This document shows, piece by piece, positions 9,190-18,081 of a DNA stretch of 37,830 bases. Position numbers and translations under genes: made by a program. The notes under the pieces were generated by a model, which saw only the letters and a list, made by a program, of their open reading frames with translations, made no database searches and was not told the DNA's origin. Numbering within the stretch: position 1 is the stretch's first letter; every line of letters begins with the position of its first letter. The DNA comes from Actinoallomurus sp. (lineage in GTDB: Bacteria; Actinomycetota; Actinomycetes; Streptosporangiales; Streptosporangiaceae): contig JAOPYG010000329.1 of assembly GCA_025964685.1 (NCBI GenBank), positions 1 to 37,830 of the forward strand, read 5' to 3'.

Positions 9190-10038
9190 GTGGAACGGCG
9201 ATTCATCGTCCGTGGGCTGCTCGTCGGCGCGATCGGGGGGATCCTGGCGTTCGTCTTCGCCAGGATCTTCGCCGAGCCGCAGATCCAGGCGGCCATCGAC
9301 TACGAGAACGGCCGCGACGCCGCACAGGCCGTCCTCGACCGGGCGGCCGGGCTGCCCGCCGAGGCGGCCGACCATGAGGTGTTCAGCCGTACGATCCAGG
9401 GCAACGTCGGCATCGGTGCGGGGATGATCCTGTTCGGTGCCGCGATGGGAGCTCTGTACGCGGTCGCGTACGTGCTGGCCTGCGGTCGCACCGGGAACCT
9501 CAGGCCACGCACCCTGGCGCTGCTGGTGGCGCTGGGCGGGTTCCTGGGCAGCTACCTGATCCCGTTCGTCAAGTACCCCGCCAACCCGCCGTCGGTCGGT
9601 CACGCGGAGACGATCCGGGACCGCAGCGGGCTGTACCTGCTGATGGTCGGCGTCTCGATCGCCGTCCTCGTGCTGGCGGTCTGGCTCGGCCAGCGGCTCA
9701 AGCCACGGTTCGGGAACTGGACCGCGACGCTGCTGGCCGCACTCGCCTGCGCCGTGGCGCTGGGGGTGGCGATTTTCGCGCTGCCGGAGCTGGGGCATCT
9801 GCACGCCAACGTCGCGGAGTACGGCCGGCACCCGACCGAGACACCGCTGCCGCTGCGCAACGCGCAGGGACAGATCGTCTATCCGGGCTTCCCCGCCGAC
9901 CTGCTGTTCAGCTTCCGGCTCTACTCGGTGGCCGCGCAGGCGATCCTGTGGACGGCCATGGGGCTGTGCTTCGCACCGCTGGCCGAGCGTCTGCTCAGCC
10001 CGGCACCGGCCGCCGTACGGACTCCGGCCGGCGTCTGA
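9190..10038 (+). CDS. cbtA: CbtA family cobalt transporter
   Basis: A 282-residue integral membrane protein with about six spans. It begins with RGLLVGAIGGILAFVFARIF and the conserved EPQIQAAIDYENGR segment. Other features are GAGMILFGAAMGALYAVAYV, a periplasmic loop with FVKYPANPPSVGHAETIRDR and a histidine pair in PELGHLHANVAEYGRHPTE. The start is GTG with GAGGA 7 bases upstream. It is co-transcribed with cbtB under the cobalamin riboswitch and ends at a shared bidirectional terminator. The cobalt substrate is known from the family and riboswitch association, not tested here. Confidence 0.9.
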   Translation: MERRFIVRGLLVGAIGGILAFVFARIFAEPQIQAAIDYENGRDAAQAVLDRAAGLPAEAADHEVFSRTIQGNVGIGAGMILFGAAMGALYAVAYVLACGRTGNLRPRTLALLVALGGFLGSYLIPFVKYPANPPSVGHAETIRDRSGLYLLMVGVSIAVLVLAVWLGQRLKPRFGNWTATLLAALACAVALGVAIFALPELGHLHANVAEYGRHPTETPLPLRNAQGQIVYPGFPADLLFSFRLYSVAAQAILWTAMGLCFAPLAERLLSPAPAAVRTPAGV

Positions 10039-10044
10039 GACCTG

Positions 10045-10079
10045 GCCGCCGGGGCCCGCCTCAGGCGGGTTCCGGCGGC
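10045..10079. terminator. Bidirectional terminator between cbtA and the NCS2 permease gene
   Basis: A nested hairpin: outer GCCGCCGG (10045-10052) with CCGGCGGC (10072-10079), inner CCCGCCT with AGGCGGG. It lies 6 bases after the cbtA stop and 24 bases from the stop of the convergent permease gene. Confidence 0.8.
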
Positions 10080-10102
10080 AACAGGGGCGCACAGCGCTCT
10101 GA

Positions 10103-11515
10103 TCAGGTCTCCGTGGTGGCGCCGGCCGGTTCGGCGTCGCCGAGGACGCGGCGCTCCAGCCCGCGGTCCCCCAGCCGCCGCAGCCCGAACGCGGCCTTGA
10201 GCACGATGAGCAGCAGCGTGCCGATGATCATCGGCTGGCCGAAGACGAGCCGGATCACCATCGGCAGCGCCTGCAACGTGGGCTCAGGGATGAACAGCCC
10301 GCCGATCGCGGTGATGAACGGGACGCCGCCCAGCATGAGGTTCTCCCGCGTCCACCGGACCCCGCCGAGCACGTCGATCGCGCTCGCGAACAGGACACCG
10401 AACAGGATCGTCCCCACGGCGGCCAGCACGGGGAGCGGCACGGCCTCCAGGAGCCGGTCGAACGGTTCGAGGCCGCCGAGGGCGAGCAGGATGATCCCCG
10501 TCGTCAAGGTGACGTACCGCGAGCCGACCCGTGTCGTCCGGAGCAGGCCGATGTTGTCCGGGTACGCCAGCGTCGACATCCCGCCGAAGACGGCGCCGAT
10601 CGTGCTGCCCACGACCTCCCCGAACACCCCCTGCGAGACGCGGTACGCCGACAGGTCCTGCCCGCCCCAGCCGGCCACGATGTCGTACGTCGCGATGCTC
10701 TCGGCGATCGCCGGGAACAGGGTGATGAAGAAGATCACCACCAGGTCGCCGTGGACGGTGAAGCCGAACGGGAAGAACTTCGGCACGACCACGCCGACGT
10801 TCCGGCCGATGTCGCCGAACGAGGTCGGTTCGAAGATCGCGTACACGACGGTGCCCGCCGCGACGCCGACCAGCACCGCGAGGCGGCGCAGGATCTTCCC
10901 CCGGGGCAGCACGGTCAGGACGAGCACCAGCACCGCGCCGACCGCGCCCGCGATCAGGTTGACGCCGGGAAAACCGGGGCTCTGCGGCGTGCCGAGCCAG
11001 TTCGGCAGGGCCGTGCTCGTCAGCTGCGTGGCCAGGATCAACACGATGACGGCGGAGATGATCGGGTCGCGCACGAACCGGCTCAGGTAGGTGATCAGCC
11101 CGTACCGCTTGAGCGGGATCGCGAGCACGCACCAGATCAGGCCGGCGATGACCATCGAGCCGAACGCCGACCCGAGGCCGCCTCCCTTGGCGTGCCCGAC
11201 CGCCAGCAGCGCCGCGAGCGAGCCCGCGTACGGCCCCTGCACGATCGGGAGCCGCAGCAGGAACACCGACTGCAGGATGACCACCAGGCCGGAGGTCATG
11301 AACGTGATGCCGTACAGGTAGGCGGTGTCGGACGGGGACAGCTTGAACGCCGTGCCGATCAGCGCCGGGAAGATCAGCAGTCCGGCCATGCCCAGGATGT
11401 TCTGCACGCCCAGGCCGATGGCGCTGGAGACCGGCACCCGTTCATCGATGCCGACGTCGAACACCGGCGCGGTACGGACGGCGGGGCCGGGCACGTTCTC
11501 GGCTTTGAGGGCCAT
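10103..11515 (-). CDS. NCS2 family nucleobase (xanthine/uracil) permease
   Basis: A nucleobase:cation symporter-2 protein, 470 residues with about 14 predicted spans. Family features are SSAIGLGVQNILGMAGLLIF at the N-terminus, RLPIVQGPYAGSLAALLAVG and the FGEVVGSTIGAVFGGMSTLA segment that corresponds to the substrate-binding helix pair. AVPLPVLAAVGTILFGVLFA follows. The glutamate in FGEVVGS matches the conserved NCS2 substrate-binding residue. A GAGGAG site precedes the ATG. No purine-catabolism genes are nearby, so the exact base cannot be stated. Confidence 0.88.
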   Translation of the reverse strand: MALKAENVPGPAVRTAPVFDVGIDERVPVSSAIGLGVQNILGMAGLLIFPALIGTAFKLSPSDTAYLYGITFMTSGLVVILQSVFLLRLPIVQGPYAGSLAALLAVGHAKGGGLGSAFGSMVIAGLIWCVLAIPLKRYGLITYLSRFVRDPIISAVIVLILATQLTSTALPNWLGTPQSPGFPGVNLIAGAVGAVLVLVLTVLPRGKILRRLAVLVGVAAGTVVYAIFEPTSFGDIGRNVGVVVPKFFPFGFTVHGDLVVIFFITLFPAIAESIATYDIVAGWGGQDLSAYRVSQGVFGEVVGSTIGAVFGGMSTLAYPDNIGLLRTTRVGSRYVTLTTGIILLALGGLEPFDRLLEAVPLPVLAAVGTILFGVLFASAIDVLGGVRWTRENLMLGGVPFITAIGGLFIPEPTLQALPMVIRLVFGQPMIIGTLLLIVLKAAFGLRRLGDRGLERRVLGDAEPAGATTET

Positions 11516-12014
11516 GGGAGCTCCTCGTGCCGGAAGACCACACCGGCGGAGGCGACGGGGATCCCTCGACGCTAGGGTCCGTCCGGGTCTGCGACCAGCG
11601 CGCTTTCCTGTCGGCCCCGGTTAGCCGCGCTAACACCCCCCGTGCGCGGCTGCCCGTCCGGTCTTCTTGGCAAAACAGTCACGGATGCGCATGGATGCGA
11701 CCGCAGTGGGCAGCGGAATAGCCAGCCAGCGGGTTCAGCCAGCAGCTCGGTGGTCAGCGCGAGGCGCCTGACCGCGCGGCGGGCGCTTCGCGCGCCCTTT
11801 CAGCCGCCACCTGGCCCCGGGGCCGGTGAAGAACCATCGCAGCGTAGATCGCCACGCCGGTGACCAGGCCTCCGGCCACCGTCCCGCCCGCCAGCGGGGA
11901 GAGCCCCGTGCCGCTACTGGGACCGGGCGAACGGCTCGCGACCCACGCTGGACAACCCGCTGTTCACCGCGCGCGGGGAGCGGAAGGAGGGCGCCGTCTG
12001 ACTGACGAGCGGGG
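11516..12014. other. Non-coding stretch with possible gene debris
   Basis: No intact gene is seen. On the minus strand about 11770-11900 codes in one frame for a membrane-span-like stretch (PLAGGTVAGGLVTGVAIYAA, then MVLHRPRGQ) with good third-position GC but no start. On the plus strand a stub ending YWDRANGSRPTLDNPLFTAR, then a stop at 11999-12001, also looks like the tail of a lost protein. Neither is identified. Confidence 0.3.
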
Positions 12015-12959
12015 TCACTCCCTGAACACGATCACCAGTCGCCCGCGTGTGCCGCCCGCCTCCAGAGCCCGGTGTGCGTCCGCCGCGCGCTCGGGCGGAT
12101 AGGTGTGCGCGACGCGCAGCGTGACGGCACCGGTCCCGGCGAGCCGCCGCAGTTCGTCGAGCTTGTCCCACTCGCGTGCGTAATCCCGGACCATCACGTG
12201 ATGGATGACGATTCCGCGCTCCGCGTCGGCACCGAACGCGCGTACCGCCGCGACGGCGCCCCCATCACGGATCGCCGCGAGGACCGGCTCGCCGATGACC
12301 GCACCGTCGGCGACCGCGTCCACGCCGTCCGGCAGCGCCTGACGGACCCGCAGGGCCACCCCGTCACCGCGGGCGACGATCACATCGGCCCCCAGCCGGC
12401 GGACCAGCGGCTCGTCCTCGGGCGAGGAGTCCGCGACCACGCGCAGGCCATGGGCCTTGGCGAGCTGCACGGTGTAACCGCCGTACGCTCCGGCGGCCCC
12501 GGTGACCAGCAGCGTACGGCCGGGCTCCAGAGCCAGCAGGTCAAGGCTGAGCTGCGCCGTCAGGCCGTTCATCGGCAGAGTGGACGCCTCGGCGTACGTC
12601 GCGCCGATCGGCATCGCGGTGGCCGACTCGGTCGGAACGATCACCTGCTCCGCGTACCCGCCGCCCAGCCGGCTGCGGGGCAGCGTCATCGCCATGACGT
12701 CGTCGCCGACGGACTGCCGGGCGCCCTCGCCGACCTCGTCGACGACTCCGGCCACATCCATGCCGGGGACGTACGGCGGCGGCCGGTCGCGGAGCGCCTC
12801 GGCACTGGTCACGCCGTTACGGAAGAGGGTGTCGGTCGGGTTCACCGTCGCCGCGTGCACGCGGATGCGGATCTCGCCCGGCCCCGGATGGGGCTCGTCG
12901 ATCTCCACGACCTCGAGTGCCTCGGGGCCGCCGAACCGCTGAACGCCTACTGCCTTCAT
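12015..12959 (-). CDS. NADPH:quinone oxidoreductase, MDR family
   Basis: A medium-chain dehydrogenase/reductase of the quinone-oxidoreductase type, 314 residues. The N-terminal GroES-like domain reads MKAVGVQRFGGPEALEVVEI, with the family motif VHAATVNPTDTLFRNG. A Rossmann domain has VTGAAGAYGGYTVQLAKAHG near residue 150. The catalytic zinc ligands of alcohol dehydrogenases are absent, as expected. The C-terminus is RLVIVFRE. The ATG at 12959 starts the canonical N-terminus; the longer open frame upstream is not family sequence. The substrate is unknown. Confidence 0.88.
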   Translation of the reverse strand: MKAVGVQRFGGPEALEVVEIDEPHPGPGEIRIRVHAATVNPTDTLFRNGVTSAEALRDRPPPYVPGMDVAGVVDEVGEGARQSVGDDVMAMTLPRSRLGGGYAEQVIVPTESATAMPIGATYAEASTLPMNGLTAQLSLDLLALEPGRTLLVTGAAGAYGGYTVQLAKAHGLRVVADSSPEDEPLVRRLGADVIVARGDGVALRVRQALPDGVDAVADGAVIGEPVLAAIRDGGAVAAVRAFGADAERGIVIHHVMVRDYAREWDKLDELRRLAGTGAVTLRVAHTYPPERAADAHRALEAGGTRGRLVIVFRE

Positions 12960-13080
12960 GATCGGACTAACGCGTCCGGTCCCCTCGTCGTTCCGCCCTG
13001 GGCCGCCGATGGCCGGCCCTCGTCTTCGAAGTAGGGCATTCGCGCATACCGCGGTGCGTGGATGTTCGACGCGAGGAGCG

Positions 13081-13194
13081 CTACGCGTCGCCGAAATGTT
13101 GGTGCGCCAGAGTCCACAGGTGGATGTAACCGGCGGCACCGTTGCACCAGCTGGTGACCATGGCGGTGGTCGCTGCGTCGACGTCCGCGCGGTA
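13081..13194 (-). pseudogene. LanC-like protein remnant (C-terminal segment)
   Basis: About 37 codons on the minus strand read YRADVDAATTAMVTSWCNGA and then AGYIHLWTLAHQHFGDA before a TAG at 13081-13083. The WCNGAAGYIHLWTLAH pattern, with its Cys in a W-C-x-G context, resembles the zinc-ligand region of lanthionine synthetase C-like proteins. Nothing upstream in this frame is LanC-like: the DNA runs straight into the lipase gene's 3' end. It is best read as a 5'-deleted gene. The family match is from memory of the motif. Confidence 0.45.
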
Positions 13195-13208
13195 CGGCCT
13201 ACACGGGG

Positions 13209-14126
13209 CTAGCCGCCGTTGATCGGCAGGGTCGGGTGGCAGCCGGGCGTGACGGCGTGAGCCGGATCGAGGGCGTTCAGCACGTCGCGCAGCGCGATGG
13301 CGTCGAAGGAGATCGCGAGATGGTCCGAGACGTCGGCGCCGCACTGGTCCTGAAGCAGGATGTTCGTGACGTCGTGCCCGGTAAGGAAGGCCGAGGTGTA
13401 CGGCGTGACGACCTCGTCCTCCACGCTCTCGATCACGGTGTACCGGACGCCCGGCACCGTCTCGCCACCGGCGTTGAGGCGCTTCAGGAACGCCGAGCCG
13501 GCGATCTGGTCCCGTACGGACGGCCCGAGGCCCGCGGTCAGCAGCTGGGGCACGCCGGGCAGCAGCGCGAGGCCGTTCACGGTGGTTCCGTGGTTCGACG
13601 GCGCCAGGGCGACGAGCCGGCCCACCTTGGGGGCGCCACCGAGGAACCTCAGGTAGTAACGCGGCATCATGCCACCCTGCGAATGACCCACGATGTCGAC
13701 CTTGGCGGATCCGGTCGCGGCCCGCACCCGGTCGACGAACCGGTCCAGCTCGCCCGCCGAGTCGGCCACCGGCGCGACGCCGCCGGTACGGGCGGACCCC
13801 GGCAGCCCGACGTGGATCCCGTCCAGCTGCCCGTAGTTGAACGCGAAGACGCAGTAGCCCTCGTCGGCCAGCAGCGGCGACAGCGAGAACCAGTTGTAGG
13901 TCATGTTCTCGACGGTCCCGTGCACCAGCACCACCGGCCGCGGGTGGGCCGCGCTCGGCGTACACGACCAGTCGTTGGCGCCGGCGGGTGCGGTGTCCGG
14001 CCGGAGCGTCGCGTTGAGCAGCGCCGCCGTGCCCGAGTAGGCCACCTCGGCCGAAGCCCGCGCGGCGTACGTTCCGCAGGCGACCAGAACGGCCGCCGTT
14101 ACGAGAGCCGTCCATGACCGGCGCAT
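13209..14126 (-). CDS. Secreted lipase/esterase, alpha/beta-hydrolase
   Basis: Extracellular lipase of the bacterial class-2-like group, 305 residues. A signal peptide occupies about residues 1-27 (RRSWTALVTAAVLVACGTYA). PVVLVHGTVENMTYNWFSLS holds the oxyanion-hole region. The nucleophile motif is GHSQGG (147-152, Ser149). The likely acid is Asp237 in VIESVEDEVVTPY and the base His269 in DVSDHLAI. Four cysteines outside the signal peptide (54, 92, 262 and one near 295) could form disulfides. GAGAGGGG precedes the ATG at 14126; the in-frame start upstream at 14186 would bury the signal peptide. Its 5' region faces the GNAT gene. Confidence 0.9.
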   Translation of the reverse strand: MRRSWTALVTAAVLVACGTYAARASAEVAYSGTAALLNATLRPDTAPAGANDWSCTPSAAHPRPVVLVHGTVENMTYNWFSLSPLLADEGYCVFAFNYGQLDGIHVGLPGSARTGGVAPVADSAGELDRFVDRVRAATGSAKVDIVGHSQGGMMPRYYLRFLGGAPKVGRLVALAPSNHGTTVNGLALLPGVPQLLTAGLGPSVRDQIAGSAFLKRLNAGGETVPGVRYTVIESVEDEVVTPYTSAFLTGHDVTNILLQDQCGADVSDHLAISFDAIALRDVLNALDPAHAVTPGCHPTLPINGG

Positions 14127-14197
14127 CGTTACCCCTCTCCACGTCTGGGCTGTCCAACGAGCGTGGGACCCAAGAGGTACGGACATACGCTGAACGG

Positions 14198-14740
14198 ATG
14201 CGCACTTTGACGACGGCCCGGTTCGAGCTGAGGCCCTGGGAGGACTCCTTCGAAGACGAGCTGGTCCGGCTCTCCTCCGACGAACGCGTGATGCGGTTCA
14301 TCGGAGACGGGCGCCTGTGGACCCGGGAGGAGGCGACCCAGAGGCATCGCGAGCTCCTCGAGCACTGGCGGGAGTACGGCTTCGGCTGGCGCGCCATCAT
14401 CGAGAAGGACAGTTGCGCGGGCGTCGCCGCGCTCAACCACCTCGGCAGCACGGTGCCCGGCATCGAGGAGTCCGCGCTTGAGATCGGCTGGTGGGTCGAC
14501 CCGGCGTCGTGGGGCCGGGGCGTGGCCACCGAGGCCGCCCTCGCACTGCGCGACGAGGCGTTCGGCGAAGTCGGCGCGGAACGCCTCGCCGCCCGATATC
14601 AGCCCGCCAACCTCGCCTCCGGCCGCGTCATGGTCAAGCTCGGCATGCGCGTCCACAGTGACACCGTCGGCAAGACCGGCGAGCCGGTGCGGGTCTATGA
14701 GATGAGCCGCGCCGACTGGCGGGCCGCGCCGGGCCGGTGA
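14198..14740 (+). CDS. GNAT family N-acetyltransferase (RimJ/RimL-like)
   Basis: Acetyltransferase_3-type GNAT protein, 180 residues. It begins TLTTARFELRPWEDSFEDEL. A central strand pair EIGWWVDPASWGRGVATEAA contains the acetyl-CoA-binding R/G-x-G motif, followed by VMVKLGMRVHSD near the C-terminus. Homologues acetylate ribosomal-protein N-termini or small amines; the substrate here is unknown. The ATG at 14198 starts at the family N-terminus, while the longer frame (from 14114) would overlap the divergent lipase start. Confidence 0.88.
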   Translation: MRTLTTARFELRPWEDSFEDELVRLSSDERVMRFIGDGRLWTREEATQRHRELLEHWREYGFGWRAIIEKDSCAGVAALNHLGSTVPGIEESALEIGWWVDPASWGRGVATEAALALRDEAFGEVGAERLAARYQPANLASGRVMVKLGMRVHSDTVGKTGEPVRVYEMSRADWRAAPGR

Positions 14741-14822
14741 CCGGCACCGGAGGTTTGACGGCGCGGACGGCCGGGCATCGTGGGAGCTCATCGAGCCGAC
14801 CGGCACGACGAGAGGACGCGTC

Positions 14823-15101
14823 ATGAGCGACCGGACACCGCACGACCGGCAGACCGCCCCCGCGAAGATGAGGCGAGAGCCGCAGGTCCTGGAGGCCGAC
14901 GAGCTGACCGTCTACGAGGCGATCGCCACCCTGCGGCGGCGCTTGGGCTCCGCCGAGCTGGCCACCACCACCGGCCTGTCGGAGGAGACCGTACGCGCCG
15001 CAGTCGACCGCCTGACCGACCTCGAAATGATCGAAACGGGCAAGGACGGCACGACCCTCGGCCCGAACACCTGGGACGTACACGGAAGCAACCAGGGCTG
15101 A
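14823..15101 (+). CDS. Small winged-helix (MarR/ArsR-like) protein
   Basis: A protein of 92 residues. A disordered N-terminus of about 25 residues precedes a helix-turn-helix-like segment: ELTVYEAIATLRRRLGSAEL, then TTTGLSEETVRAAVDRLTDL and EMIETGKDGTTLGP, which reads as recognition helix and wing. It has no effector domain. GAGAGG lies 8 bases before the ATG. It probably regulates transcription, but the target is unknown. It is a single gene that converges on the LLM oxidoreductase gene. Confidence 0.78.
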   Translation: MSDRTPHDRQTAPAKMRREPQVLEADELTVYEAIATLRRRLGSAELATTTGLSEETVRAAVDRLTDLEMIETGKDGTTLGPNTWDVHGSNQG

Positions 15102-15109
15102 CCACCCCG

Positions 15110-15158
15110 CCGCCCGCGCCGTCCGCTGTGATCTCGACCAGCGAGGCGGCGTGGGCGG
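15110..15158. terminator. Hairpin terminator between convergent genes
   Basis: A 12-base stem with one G-U pair, CCGCCCGCGCCG (15110-15121) with CGGCGTGGGCGG (15147-15158), and a 25-base loop. It lies between the stops at 15101 (plus) and 15173 (minus). Confidence 0.6.
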
Positions 15159-15172
15159 TCGGCTGCTGACGA

Positions 15173-16129
15173 TCAGTTCGCCAGTTCGGGCAGCACCTGT
15201 TCGGCGTAGAAGTTGAAGAAGCCCTCCTGGTCGGGGCCGATCTGGTTGACGTAGACCTCGTCGTAGCCCGCGTCGACGAACGCGCGGAGGGCCTCCAGGT
15301 GGGTCTCCGGGTCCGGTCCGCAGGGGACGTTCTCGCCGACCATCTCCTCGGTGACCAGCTCCGAGAGCTGACGGAAGTGCCGGGGCAGCGGCAGCAGCTG
15401 GGGCGCCTCGCCGGGAATCTGGTCGTTCGGCCACAGGCGGTGGGCGGTCCGGCGGGCATCGGCGGCGTCCGGGGCCCAGCAGACCTTGAAGCCGCCCTGC
15501 GCCGGCCGGTTCTCGCCGGCGGCCGAGCGGAAGGTCTTCAGCAGGTCGGCGTCGGGCTTGACGCACATGAAGCCGTCGGCCACGCGCCCGGCCAGCTCGG
15601 CCGCCTTGTCGCCGAACGCGGACATGTAGATGGGCGGGGGCTCGTCGGGCAGGGAGTAGAGCCGCGCCGTGTCCACGTCGTAGTGGTCGCCATGGTGGGT
15701 GACCAGCTCGCCGGTGAACAGGCGGCGGATGATCCCGATCGCCTCTTCCAGCATTTCCAGGCGCTCGCTCGCGGGTGGCCAGCGTGAGTCCACGATGTGC
15801 TCGTTCAGCGCCTCCCCGGTGCCGACCCCGAGCACGAACCGGCCTTCGGTGAGCAGCGCGCTCGTGGCCGCCGCCTGCGCGATGATCGCCGGATGGGCGC
15901 GGACGAGCGGGCACGTCACCGCGGTCGTGATCGGCAGGGACACCGCCTCGGACAGCGCCCCGATGACCGACCACACGAACGTGCTCTCACCCTGCTCGTC
16001 CAGCCACGGATGGAAATGGTCGGAGATCCACAGTGCCTCGAAGCCGGCCTGCTCGGCCAGCCGCGCCTGGTGTACCAGCTCACGCGCCGAGTGCTCCTCG
16101 CTGGACAGGAAGTACCCGAACCTGGTCAT
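15173..16129 (-). CDS. F420-dependent LLM-class oxidoreductase
   Basis: Luciferase-like monooxygenase-fold protein, 318 residues, of the group similar to F420-dependent glucose-6-phosphate dehydrogenase (TIGR03557-type). It begins MTRFGYFLSSEEHSARELVH. Characteristic parts are ALWISDHFHPWLDEQGES, the ITTAVTCPLVRAHPAIIAQA segment, FVLGVGTGEALNEHIV and YMSAFGDKAAELAGRVADGF. The C-terminal GYDEVYVNQIGPDQEGFFNF is typical. A hydride transfer using reduced F420 is expected from the family; the substrate is not evident. The start at 16129 opens the canonical N-terminus and lies 37 bases after the stop of the ThDP enzyme gene, so the two form a probable operon. Confidence 0.9.
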   Translation of the reverse strand: MTRFGYFLSSEEHSARELVHQARLAEQAGFEALWISDHFHPWLDEQGESTFVWSVIGALSEAVSLPITTAVTCPLVRAHPAIIAQAAATSALLTEGRFVLGVGTGEALNEHIVDSRWPPASERLEMLEEAIGIIRRLFTGELVTHHGDHYDVDTARLYSLPDEPPPIYMSAFGDKAAELAGRVADGFMCVKPDADLLKTFRSAAGENRPAQGGFKVCWAPDAADARRTAHRLWPNDQIPGEAPQLLPLPRHFRQLSELVTEEMVGENVPCGPDPETHLEALRAFVDAGYDEVYVNQIGPDQEGFFNFYAEQVLPELAN

Positions 16130-16166
16130 GACCGTTCCGCCTCTCTGTAAGCGCCGTCGTCCGCGT

Positions 16167-17957
16167 TCAGCCCTTGCGAGTGAAGAGCTCCTGGGCCTTG
16201 GTCCTGATGCCCTTCCGTACGATGCCCGCGGCGTCCGGATCACCCTTGATGACCGCTTCGGCGGCGTCCTTGACCTGCTCGAAGTCGGCGTGCGGCGGGA
16301 TCGGCGGGATGTCGGGGTCGCAGCGGACGTCGAGCACGACCGGACGGCCGGCGGCGAGCGCCTGGTCCCACGCGGGCCCGATGGCCTCAGGCTTGTCCAC
16401 CTCGATGCCCTCCAGGCCGATGGACCGCGCGAACGCGGCGTACGACATGTCGGGCAGCACCTGGGACTCCTCGAACTTCGGCGCGCCGCCCATCGCCCTC
16501 AGCTCCCACGTCACCTGGGTGAGGTCGTTGTTGTGCAGGACCGCCACGATCAGCCGCTGGTCGCTCCACTCCGACATGTAGCGCGTGATGGTGATCAGCT
16601 CGGCCAGGCCGTTCATCTGCATGGCGCCGTCGCCGGCGAACGCGATGACCGGGCGGTCCGGGTGGGCGTACTTCGCGCCGATCGCGTACGGCACGGCGGC
16701 ACCCATCGTCGCGAGCGTGCCCGACAGCGAGCCGCGTACACCGGGGCCGAACCTCAGGTCACGTGCGTACCAGTTCGCCGCCGAGCCGGAGTCGGCGGTC
16801 ACGATCGCGTCGGCCGGCAACCGGGAGTTCAGCTCCCAGAAGAGCAGCATCGGGTTGACCGGGTCGGCTTGGACGTGGGCCTGTTCCTCGATGACGGACC
16901 ACGAGCGCGCGACGTTCTTCTCGACCGTCTCCCGCCAGGACCGCTCCTCCTTGCGGCGCAGCAACGGGATCATCGCGCGCAGCGTCTCGGCCGCGTCGCC
17001 GACGAGGTTGACCTCGGTCGGATAGCGCATCCCGATGAGCTTGCCGTCGACGTCGATCTGCACACCGCGGGCCTGCCCGAAGTCGGGGAGGAACTGGCTG
17101 TACGGGAAATTGGAGCCGACGATCAGGAGGGTGTCGCAGTCGCGCATCAGCTCATAGGACGGACGCGTACCGAGCAGGCCGATGGAGCCGGTGACGTAGG
17201 GCAGGTCGTCGGGGAGCACGTCCTTGCCGAGCAGGGCCTTGGCCACTCCGGCGCCGGTGAGCTCGGCGACCTCCATGACCTCCGTGGCGGCCGCGCGTGC
17301 GCCCTGGCCGATGAGGATGGCCACCTTCGAGCCCTCATTGAGGATCTCGGCGGCCCGCTCGATCTCGGCCAGCGGCGCCCGCGTCACCGCGTTGACGTAT
17401 CCCGGCGCCGAGGACGGCACGTTCTTGAACGCGTGCGCCGGCGGCTCGTACTCCTCTTCCTGCAGATCCGAGGGGATGATGATCGCGGTCGGGGCACGCT
17501 CGGCCATGGCGATCCGCATGGCGCGGTCGATGAGGTTCGGTAGCTGGGCCGGCACGCTCGCGACCTGCACGTACGCGCTGGCGACGTCCTTGAACAGGGT
17601 CAGCAGGTCGACTTCCTGCTGGTAGTTGCCGCCCATCGCGCTGCGGGCCGTCTGGCCGACGATCGCCACGACCGGCACGTGGTCGAGCTTGGCGTCGTAC
17701 AGGCCGTTCAGGAGATGGATCGCGCCGGGGCCGCTCGTCGCGAGGCACACGCCGGGCCTCCCGCTGAACTTCGCATAGCCCACGGCCTCGAACGCCGCCA
17801 TCTCCTCGTGACGGGCCTGCACGAACTCCGGCTGGTCGTCGGCGCGTCCCAGCGCGGTGATGATTCCGTTGATGCCGTCGCCGGGGTAGCCGAACAGCTG
17901 CTCGACCCCCCATTCACGCAGGCGCTGGAGCAGGTAATCCCCGACGGTGGGGGCCAT
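16167..17957 (-). CDS. ThDP-dependent enzyme, pyruvate oxidase/acetolactate synthase type
   Basis: Thiamine diphosphate enzyme, 596 residues, with Pyr, central and PP domains. The Pyr domain starts TVGDYLLQRLREWGVEQLFG and includes the catalytic glutamate in VQARHEEMAAFEAVGYA. The PP domain has the GDG...NN cofactor motif, seen as AFAGDGAMQMNGLAELITIT and VAVLHNNDLTQVTWE. It resembles PoxB-like and 'thiamine pyrophosphate-requiring' proteins more than biosynthetic IlvB, since no small subunit gene follows. It would decarboxylate pyruvate or a related 2-oxoacid. AAGGAG lies 8 bases before the ATG at 17957; a GTG two codons upstream is less likely. The LLM oxidoreductase gene follows 37 bases downstream. 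Confidence 0.9.
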   Translation of the reverse strand: MAPTVGDYLLQRLREWGVEQLFGYPGDGINGIITALGRADDQPEFVQARHEEMAAFEAVGYAKFSGRPGVCLATSGPGAIHLLNGLYDAKLDHVPVVAIVGQTARSAMGGNYQQEVDLLTLFKDVASAYVQVASVPAQLPNLIDRAMRIAMAERAPTAIIIPSDLQEEEYEPPAHAFKNVPSSAPGYVNAVTRAPLAEIERAAEILNEGSKVAILIGQGARAAATEVMEVAELTGAGVAKALLGKDVLPDDLPYVTGSIGLLGTRPSYELMRDCDTLLIVGSNFPYSQFLPDFGQARGVQIDVDGKLIGMRYPTEVNLVGDAAETLRAMIPLLRRKEERSWRETVEKNVARSWSVIEEQAHVQADPVNPMLLFWELNSRLPADAIVTADSGSAANWYARDLRFGPGVRGSLSGTLATMGAAVPYAIGAKYAHPDRPVIAFAGDGAMQMNGLAELITITRYMSEWSDQRLIVAVLHNNDLTQVTWELRAMGGAPKFEESQVLPDMSYAAFARSIGLEGIEVDKPEAIGPAWDQALAAGRPVVLDVRCDPDIPPIPPHADFEQVKDAAEAVIKGDPDAAGIVRKGIRTKAQELFTRKG

Positions 17958-18081
17958 GAGCACATCTCCTTGTCAGCAACGCGGCCAGGGCTTCTTTGAT
18001 CCCCTTCCCCGGTCGCGTGGCTGAAACCCGGTACTCGCCGGTGCCCCCGGCGAGGTGAACGGACCGGGCCCGCACAATGAA

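Noticed and set aside
11642..12102. Short plus-strand frames as genes
   Set aside because: No SD site, no family resemblance and stops scattered in the expected frames; at most remnants.
13195..14529. N-terminal 440 codons of the long minus-strand frame that ends in the LanC-like stub
   Set aside because: This part is a shadow of the lipase gene and GNAT region; only the last 37 codons have protein-family character.
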